NCBI GenBank assembly: GCA_017939855.1
Contig: JAGAZW010000094.1
Span: forward strand, 1-10,279
Reading direction: 5' to 3'
DNA: 10,279 nucleotides
Source of the DNA: Clostridia bacterium
GTDB lineage: Bacteria; Bacillota; Clostridia; Oscillospirales; Acutalibacteraceae
Shown: positions 1 to 4,889 of the stretch, one piece after another
How positions within the stretch are numbered: the first letter of the stretch is position 1
Layout of the letters: the number at the start of each line of letters is the position of its first letter
The notes under the pieces: model-generated
Seen by the model: the letters and a program-made list of their open reading frames with translations, nothing else
What the model was told of the DNA's origin: nothing
Database searches by the model: none
Program-made: the position numbers and the translations under genes

Positions 1-3000
1 ACCATACTAATTCCCTTAACGCAACTCTCTTTATGGACAAGGAAAAGATGGGGGATATAGCACCCCTTAAAAACGGTGCATTCATACTTGTTAACGGTAC
101 ATACGAGTTTGACGACTTTAAAAAGGAGTTCATAGTAAAACCAAAAGCTATAGCGCTGTTACAAAAATATACACAAACCGATGATTATGACGGCGAGAAA
201 AGAGTGGAGCTGCATTGTCATACAAATATGTCGGCGAAGGATGCGGTATCTTCTGCGGGAGATATTATAAAACAGGCGTATTCTTTTGGGCATAAAGCGG
301 TTGCCATCACCGATCATGGTGTCGTACAAGCATACCCTGCAGCCGCTGCCGCAGTTAAAGGAATCCGTAAATCAGGCGGAGACTTTAAGGTTATATACGG
401 AGTAGAAGCGTATTTTGTAGATGACATAAAGTATGACGTTACAAAAATGAACGCAAAAGAGCTCTCAAAAATACGTCACCACCAGATTATACTTGTTAAA
501 GACTTTACGGGTCTTAAAAATTTGTATAAACTGGTTTCTAAAGCACACATTAAAGATTTTCACGGCAGACCCATTACATTCAGAAGCAACCTGGATAAAC
601 ACAGAGAGGGTCTTATAATCGGTTCCGCTTGTGAGCAGGGAGAACTCTATTCGGCAATTATTGACGGTAAAACCGATGATGAACTAAGAGAAATTGCTAA
701 ATACTATGACTATCTTGAAATTCAACCTCTCGGCAATAATGAATTTATGGTCAGAGCATCTACATACCCCGATAAAACTGATAAGAAAACGGGTCAGATA
801 ATAGAAAACCGTTTTAAAAATGTAACAAGTCTTGAGGTTATAAAGGACTTTAACCGCAAGGTAGTTGAACTAGGTGACGAACTAGGAATACCTGTCGTTG
901 CGACAGGCGACGTGCATTTTCTAAAAAAGAGTGATGGTATTATACGTCAGATAGTTATGGCAGGACAAGGCTATGACGATATTGAAAATCAGGCTCCTCT
1001 TTATTTGAAAACTACTGCTGAAATGCTCTCTGAATTTGAGTATTTCGGGGATAGGGCAAAGGAATTTGTTATTGATAATCCCAATAAAATTGCCGATATG
1101 GTATCGGGTGATGTTATACCTGTACCTGACGGTAACTTCCCACCTGTTATTGAAGGATCGGATGATCTGCTTCGTGAAATTTGTTGGAATAATGCCCATA
1201 AAATTTACGGCGAAAATTTACCCGAGCTTGTAGAAAAAAGACTTAATAAAGAGCTTAATTCGATTATAAATAACGGCTTTTCGATAATGTATATCTCGGC
1301 TCAGAAATTGGTTGCATACAGTGAGGAAAAGGGATACTTAGTAGGCTCTCGAGGCTCGGTAGGCTCCTCTTTTGTTGCTACGATGGCGGGTATTTCAGAG
1401 GTAAACCCTCTGCCGCCGCATTATGTCTGCCCAAAATGCCAATACAGCGAATTTTTTACCGACGGTTCTGTCGGTTCGGGTTTTGACCTTCCGCAAAAGA
1501 ATTGTCCCGAATGCACAACGGAGCTTAATCGTAACGGTCATGACATTCCTTTTGAAACCTTCTTAGGTTTCAAGGGCGATAAGGTGCCCGATATCGACCT
1601 TAACTTCTCGGATGAAGTGCAAAACGAGGTTCAGGAATATACAAAAACCCTTTTTGGCTCAGAAAACGTTTTTAAAGCGGGCACCATTTCTACTATTGCC
1701 GAAAAAACTGCCTTTGGTTTCTCTAAAGCCTATGCCGAAAAAATGGGCATTACTCTGAGCACAGCCGAGCTTAATCGCCTTGCTTCATTGGTAGAAAAAT
1801 CAAAGGTTAAGCAGACTACAGGTCAGCATCCTGCGGGAATGATTGTAGTCCCCAGGGATAAAACGATTTATGATTTCTGTCCTGTTCAGCATCCGGCAGA
1901 CGATGTTAATACAGATATAATAACTACTCATTTTGACTTTCATTCAATTCATGATACCATTCTCAAACTAGACGAATTGGGTCACGTTGTTCCGACTACA
2001 TATAAGTATCTTGAGGAATATAGTGGAATAAACGTGAACGATGTTTCTATGAGCGACCCTAAAGTTTACAGTCTTTTTACTTCTCCTAAAGAACTGGGAG
2101 TAGAAGCTGAGGATATTGAATCGAAAACGGGTACTTTTTGTCTTCCCGAATTTGGCACAAACTTTGTTCGTGAAATGCTAGTAGACTGTAAACCTAAAAA
2201 CTTTTCAGACCTTTTGCAGATTTCGGGTCTGTCACACGGTACCGATGTTTATTTAGGTAATGCCAAAGACCTTATTGATAACGGAACCTGTACCATTTCG
2301 GAAGTTATAGGTACTCGTGATAATATAATGGTTTATCTTATCCATCAGGGGATGGATGAGAGCAGAGCGTTCAAGATCACAGAGACCGTTAGAAAAGGTA
2401 TGGTTGCAAGTGGCAAGGTGTCAAAGGAAGATTGGGCATCTATGGAAGATGATATGCGCAAGGTAAATGTGCCTGAATGGTATATATCGTCTTGCGGAAA
2501 GATAAAGTATATGTTCCCGAAAGCCCACGCCGCAGCCTATGTTATTTCAGCAATAAAATTGGGTTGGTATAAGGTTTATAAGCCGCTTGAATTTTATTGT
2601 GCATATTTTACTGCCCGTCCCGAAGACGTCGATGTTCCTACCGTTATCCAAGGCAGAGATGCGATTCGCCGTCAGATGTCGGTTATTAAGTCTAAAGGCA
2701 GGGAAGCTACCAAAAAAGAAATGGACACCTACGATACTCTGCTTATATTTAACGAAATGATGGCACGTGGAATTGAGATACTTCCTATTGATATAAATCA
2801 TTCTCATGCTATGAAGTATCTTCCCGAGAACGGAAAAATGCGTCTGCCCTTTGGAGCACTTTCAGGTGTCGGCGAAAAGGCGGCATATTCTATATATGAA
2901 GCTGCGACTAAAGGCAACTTTGTGTCGAGAGAGGATTTCGCTATAGAGGCGGGCGTTTCTAAAACAATAATTCAGAATCTTGCCGATTTAGGCGCCATGA

Positions 3001-3038
3001 AGGACCTGCCGGATACTAACCAAATTTCAATGTTTTAG
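1..3038 (+). CDS. polC: DNA polymerase III alpha subunit, PolC type (5' end outside window), lacking the internal exonuclease domain
   Basis: This is the replicative DNA polymerase of Bacillota. The frame is open to the left edge, and its first residues match the OB-fold just before the PHP domain of other PolCs, so roughly the first 270-280 residues are missing. Counting from the in-frame ATG at 33 (internal, not the start): end of OB-fold 1-55; PHP domain about 57-300 with HCH 61-63, TDH 93-95, GVEA 123-126, HH 149-150, GSAC 197-200 and GDVH 292-295; polymerase palm motif SRGSVGSS 439-446; zinc ribbon C466/C469/C491/C494; catalytic PDID with D520 and D522, third Asp D647; FPKAHAAAY 828-836; and the C-terminal beta-clamp motif QISMF at 997-1001. 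The usual DEDDh exonuclease insert (DVETTG-type motif, about 160 residues) after GVEA...VDD is absent: the PHP runs straight on. Ends with TAG before a terminator. Identity is near certain. The proofreading domain could only lie upstream of the window or in another gene. Confidence 0.97.
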   Translation, partial: HTNSLNATLFMDKEKMGDIAPLKNGAFILVNGTYEFDDFKKEFIVKPKAIALLQKYTQTDDYDGEKRVELHCHTNMSAKDAVSSAGDIIKQAYSFGHKAVAITDHGVVQAYPAAAAAVKGIRKSGGDFKVIYGVEAYFVDDIKYDVTKMNAKELSKIRHHQIILVKDFTGLKNLYKLVSKAHIKDFHGRPITFRSNLDKHREGLIIGSACEQGELYSAIIDGKTDDELREIAKYYDYLEIQPLGNNEFMVRASTYPDKTDKKTGQIIENRFKNVTSLEVIKDFNRKVVELGDELGIPVVATGDVHFLKKSDGIIRQIVMAGQGYDDIENQAPLYLKTTAEMLSEFEYFGDRAKEFVIDNPNKIADMVSGDVIPVPDGNFPPVIEGSDDLLREICWNNAHKIYGENLPELVEKRLNKELNSIINNGFSIMYISAQKLVAYSEEKGYLVGSRGSVGSSFVATMAGISEVNPLPPHYVCPKCQYSEFFTDGSVGSGFDLPQKNCPECTTELNRNGHDIPFETFLGFKGDKVPDIDLNFSDEVQNEVQEYTKTLFGSENVFKAGTISTIAEKTAFGFSKAYAEKMGITLSTAELNRLASLVEKSKVKQTTGQHPAGMIVVPRDKTIYDFCPVQHPADDVNTDIITTHFDFHSIHDTILKLDELGHVVPTTYKYLEEYSGINVNDVSMSDPKVYSLFTSPKELGVEAEDIESKTGTFCLPEFGTNFVREMLVDCKPKNFSDLLQISGLSHGTDVYLGNAKDLIDNGTCTISEVIGTRDNIMVYLIHQGMDESRAFKITETVRKGMVASGKVSKEDWASMEDDMRKVNVPEWYISSCGKIKYMFPKAHAAAYVISAIKLGWYKVYKPLEFYCAYFTARPEDVDVPTVIQGRDAIRRQMSVIKSKGREATKKEMDTYDTLLIFNEMMARGIEILPIDINHSHAMKYLPENGKMRLPFGALSGVGEKAAYSIYEAATKGNFVSREDFAIEAGVSKTIIQNLADLGAMKDLPDTNQISMF

Positions 3039-3084
3039 CAATTTCACCTTAAATTAATAAAAAAGTTTCATTTTGTAACTTTTG

Positions 3085-3123
3085 CCCTAAGCCACTGTTT
3101 ATGCGGGTTTAGGGCTTTTTGTT
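3085..3123 (+). terminator. Rho-independent terminator after polC
   Basis: A 7-bp stem GCCCTAA (3085-3091) pairs with TTAGGGC (3110-3116) across an 18-nt loop, followed directly by TTTTGTTT. It lies about 45 nt after the polC stop and should separate polC from the next gene. Confidence 0.75.
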
Positions 3124-3166
3124 TATAAAAATTACTGTTAAATTTTCAAAAAATCTCAAAAAAAGG

Positions 3167-3194
3167 TTGCAATTTTGTAACTTTTAGGTATAAT
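3167..3194 (+). promoter_or_regulatory. Sigma-A type promoter of the M23 peptidase gene
   Basis: The -35 TTGCAA (3167-3172), a 16-nt spacer and a perfect -10 TATAAT (3189-3194) predict transcription starting near 3201. One copy of the TTGTAACTTTT element sits in the spacer and another just downstream of the start, so occupancy of these elements would be expected to affect this promoter. Confidence 0.75.
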
Positions 3195-3207
3195 AATATT
3201 GTTATTT

Positions 3208-3224
3208 AGTTACAAATTGTAACT
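3208..3224. promoter_or_regulatory. Operator-like perfect palindrome
   Basis: AGTTACAA-A-TTGTAACT is an 8-bp perfect inverted repeat with a one-base centre, placed about +8 to +24 relative to the predicted start. The one-base loop makes an RNA hairpin unlikely to close fully, so a protein-binding DNA operator is the better reading. A repressor here would block early elongation or open-complex formation. Confidence 0.55.
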
Positions 3225-3228
3225 TTTG

Positions 3229-3264
3229 AAAGGAGTAATTCTTATTTTTAAGAATTTAGCTGAG
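3229..3264 (+). promoter_or_regulatory. Ribosome binding site followed by a hairpin that sets the start codon
   Basis: A strong Shine-Dalgarno AAAGGAG (3229-3235) is 29 nt from the first in-frame ATG (3265), too far for normal use. The gap holds a perfect hairpin: AATTCTTA (3237-3244), TTTT loop, TAAGAATT (3249-3256). Folding it out leaves 1 + 8 = 9 nt between SD and ATG, an ideal distance. The alternatives are a rare ATT start at 3244, 8 nt from the SD, or poor use of the ATG. Confidence 0.5.
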
Positions 3265-4491
3265 ATGTCACAGCCTTTAATAAAAAAGGTCGAAGGTGTA
3301 TATAAAAAGCTGTATAATTATAAAAGAAAAATTAGAATAGGTATTTTTGCTGTACTTTCTATATTTTCAATATTCTTTAGTTTTGCTGCAACCGATGTAT
3401 GCTTAGCCTATAATGTAGACATGGGCGGTCAGATCATAGCAACCGTTAAAGATAAAGCACAGTTTGAAAATGCGGTTTGTATGGTTGAAAAAAAGACAGC
3501 AGTAAGCCTTGAGAAAAGTGTAGACGACGTAAAGTATGTGGCAACTATCGTAAGATATGACGTTATAGATAATGATGCTGCTGTAGCTGATGCCATTATT
3601 AATAGTACCGAAGATATAGTAAAGGCACAGTCTTTGTATATTGATGGTATGGAGTATACAAGAGTCAGTGACCTTGATGTAGAAAAGTATCTGGAAGAGT
3701 ATAAAAAAGGTTTTCTTTTAGAAGGCATTGAAAACAATGTATATTATAGCGAACAAATATCTGTAAAAGAGGACTATTTTGCAGCAGATTCTGTTGATGA
3801 TAAGGCTCTTTTCGAGCAAATAGTTAAGGACAATCTTCATGTTGTAAATGTCTGCTGTGTCAGTGAAAACTATACTATTCCTTTTAATACTGTCACAAAC
3901 AAGACTTCAAAACAGCTTGTAGGCTACAGTAAGGTAGAAACTGCGGGCGTGGCCGGAGCAGGAGTAAAGAAAATCAGCAATACTTATATAAACGGTGGGC
4001 TGGTTTCCAGTGAAATAATTGAAGACACGGTTGTAACAGCGCCTGTAAATAAAGTGGTAACTGTAGGTACAGGTCGAAGAACAGCTAGTGCGGCAGAAAA
4101 AAGCTATGCTCAAAGCTCAGGGTTTATTTTCCCGCTTCCGAACGGCAGTTGGAAAGTATCTGCCTATTGGGGCGACGGCAGAGGTCATAAGGGCCTCGAT
4201 CTTGCCGCAAATTACGGTGTCTCGATTTTCGCAGTAAAGGGCGGTACAGTAACCTATTCAGGCTGGAAAAACGGCTACGGCTATTTTGTAGAAATTGATC
4301 ACGGCGACGGTCTTAAAACGAGATACGGTCATGCGAGTAAGCTTTGTGTATCAGCGGGCGAGACTGTATCACAAGGTAGCGTTATTGCCTTGGTAGGCTC
4401 TACCGGTAACTCTACCGGAAATCACCTGCATTTTGAGGTGGTTAAAAACGGAGCAAATTATAACCCCGGACCCTATGTAGGTCTTTCATAA
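3265..4491 (+). CDS. Membrane-anchored or secreted G5-domain M23 family metallopeptidase
   Basis: Predicted peptidoglycan-cleaving zinc endopeptidase (LytM/M23 fold) acting outside the membrane. Counting from ATG 3265 (408 aa): a basic N-terminus with lysines and arginines up to 24; a hydrophobic segment at about 25-42 that could be a signal peptide or anchor; an unassigned alpha/beta region 50-195; a G5 domain about 200-270, a module linked to cell-wall and sugar binding; then the M23 domain about 285-408. Catalytic motifs are complete: HKGLD (H308, D312), YGH (H356) and HLH (H387, H389). It is a single-gene unit with its own promoter, a possible operator and a strong terminator. A frame extension to TTG 3226 is open but overlaps the SD, so I reject it as the start. 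Likely roles are wall remodelling, division or sporulation; the sequence does not decide which. The exact substrate is unknown. Confidence 0.92.
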   Translation: MSQPLIKKVEGVYKKLYNYKRKIRIGIFAVLSIFSIFFSFAATDVCLAYNVDMGGQIIATVKDKAQFENAVCMVEKKTAVSLEKSVDDVKYVATIVRYDVIDNDAAVADAIINSTEDIVKAQSLYIDGMEYTRVSDLDVEKYLEEYKKGFLLEGIENNVYYSEQISVKEDYFAADSVDDKALFEQIVKDNLHVVNVCCVSENYTIPFNTVTNKTSKQLVGYSKVETAGVAGAGVKKISNTYINGGLVSSEIIEDTVVTAPVNKVVTVGTGRRTASAAEKSYAQSSGFIFPLPNGSWKVSAYWGDGRGHKGLDLAANYGVSIFAVKGGTVTYSGWKNGYGYFVEIDHGDGLKTRYGHASKLCVSAGETVSQGSVIALVGSTGNSTGNHLHFEVVKNGANYNPGPYVGLS

Positions 4492-4500
4492 TCAAAATAT

Positions 4501-4540
4501 AAAACCGTTTCTCAAAATGTTTGAGAAACGGTTTTTCTTC
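4501..4540 (+). terminator. Strong rho-independent terminator after the M23 peptidase gene
   Basis: A perfect 16-bp stem, 4501-4516 pairing with 4520-4535 around a 3-nt ATG loop, with the U tract TTTTTCTTC beginning in the stem. It starts 9 nt after the stop codon. The A-rich left arm would give a U-tract on the other strand, so it could work in both directions. Confidence 0.92.
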
Positions 4541-4569
4541 TTTACATTTCGAAATGTGTGTGGTAAAAT
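4541..4569 (+). promoter_or_regulatory. Promoter of the intergenic structured RNA
   Basis: -35 TTTACA (4541-4546), a 17-nt spacer, and an extended -10 TGG-TAAAAT (TG at 4561-4562, hexamer 4564-4569). Each hexamer matches consensus at five of six positions. The predicted start is about 4575, exactly where the first long helix of the RNA begins. Confidence 0.72.
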
Positions 4570-4574
4570 AAGGG

Positions 4575-4727
4575 TGCAACGCTAACTGAATAACTGTTAT
4601 CTAGTATGGGAAAATACCTTGGTAAAAGGTGTTTGCCTCTTATCCCATACTGGAGAAATGGTTAGCGTTGCAACTAAACCTGAGGACAAACACTTTTTCG
4701 GCACATCCTTTAGGATGTGCTTTTTTT
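4575..4727 (+). ncRNA. Candidate free-standing structured small RNA of about 150 nt, family not recognised
   Basis: No credible reading frame lies here, but the stretch is densely paired. P1: TGCAACGCTAAC (4575-4586) with GTTAGCGTTGCA (4661-4672), 12 bp. P2 inside it: CTAGTATGGGA (4601-4611) with TCCCATACTGG (4643-4653), 11 bp including one G-U. P3: 4624-4639 in the P2 loop is complementary to 4682-4698 downstream of P1, 16 pairs with one G-U and one bulged A, which would make a pseudoknot. An intrinsic terminator at 4701-4727 closes it. With its own promoter and terminator it is probably an independent sRNA, not the leader of the topoisomerase gene. The nested stems with an asymmetric internal loop (14 nt on the left, 7 on the right) recall 6S RNA, but the pseudoknot is not a 6S trait that I know of. 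I see no SRP RNA, tmRNA or RNase P hallmarks. Confidence 0.65.
4701..4727 (+). terminator. Intrinsic terminator of the structured RNA
   Basis: A perfect 8-bp stem GCACATCC (4701-4708) / GGATGTGC (4713-4720) with a TTTA loop, followed by seven T. It is a textbook terminator and defines the likely 3' end of the small RNA. Confidence 0.92.
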
Positions 4728-4746
4728 ATTGAGGTAAAGATTTTAT

Positions 4747-4783
4747 TATAGGCGACAGAATATATGCTGTCGCCTATATTTTT
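4747..4783 (+). terminator. Second hairpin with T-run, possible back-up terminator
   Basis: A perfect 12-bp stem TATAGGCGACAG (4747-4758) / CTGTCGCCTATA (4767-4778), 8-nt AT-rich loop, then TTTTT. It follows the previous terminator by 20 nt and precedes the topoisomerase promoter, so it probably insulates that operon. It could instead be the 3' end of an extended form of the small RNA. Confidence 0.6.
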
Positions 4784-4822
4784 GTGTTTTGGCAATACTT
4801 GGTGTAAAAATTGAGATTATAC

Positions 4823-4852
4823 TTGACGAAACCGCTATATGAAGTATATAAT
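4823..4852 (+). promoter_or_regulatory. Promoter of the topoisomerase operon
   Basis: -35 TTGACG (4823-4828), an 18-nt spacer and -10 TATAAT (4847-4852), predicting a start near 4859. A second TATAAT at 4861-4866 has no good -35 partner. The untranslated leader would be only about 13 nt to GTG 4872 or 31 nt to GTG 4890. Confidence 0.75.
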
Positions 4853-4889
4853 ATATTCTGTATAATAATGTGTGAAATGGGTGTGCCAA

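Larger units (their letters stand above)
3074..3227 (+). repeat. Three identical 11-nt TTGTAACTTTT elements around the peptidase promoter
   Basis: Exact copies lie at 3074-3084, 3175-3185 and 3217-3227. Each is the right arm of a palindrome of varying quality. The best is AGTTACAA-A-TTGTAACT at 3208-3224 (8 of 8 paired). The middle one is GTTGCAA-TT-TTGTAAC at 3166-3181 (6 of 7). The left one, AGTTTCAT-TT-TTGTAACT at about 3065-3081, is weaker (6 of 8). Copies two and three start 42 nt apart, near four helical turns. They look like binding sites of one dimeric regulator; the regulator is not known from this window. Confidence 0.6.

Noticed and set aside
3226..3264. TTG start at 3226 for the peptidase gene
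   Set aside because: The TTG directly abuts and the next codons include the SD AAAGGAG, and no ribosome site lies upstream; ATG 3265 (or ATT 3244) is more sensible.
4575..4672. Integron attC-like site (GCTAAC ... GTTAGC) or retron-type a1/a2 inverted repeats
   Set aside because: The 12-bp repeat superficially resembles both, but the arms do not fit RYYYAAC/GTTRRRY well, no integrase or reverse transcriptase is in the window, and the promoter-terminator framing fits a small RNA better.
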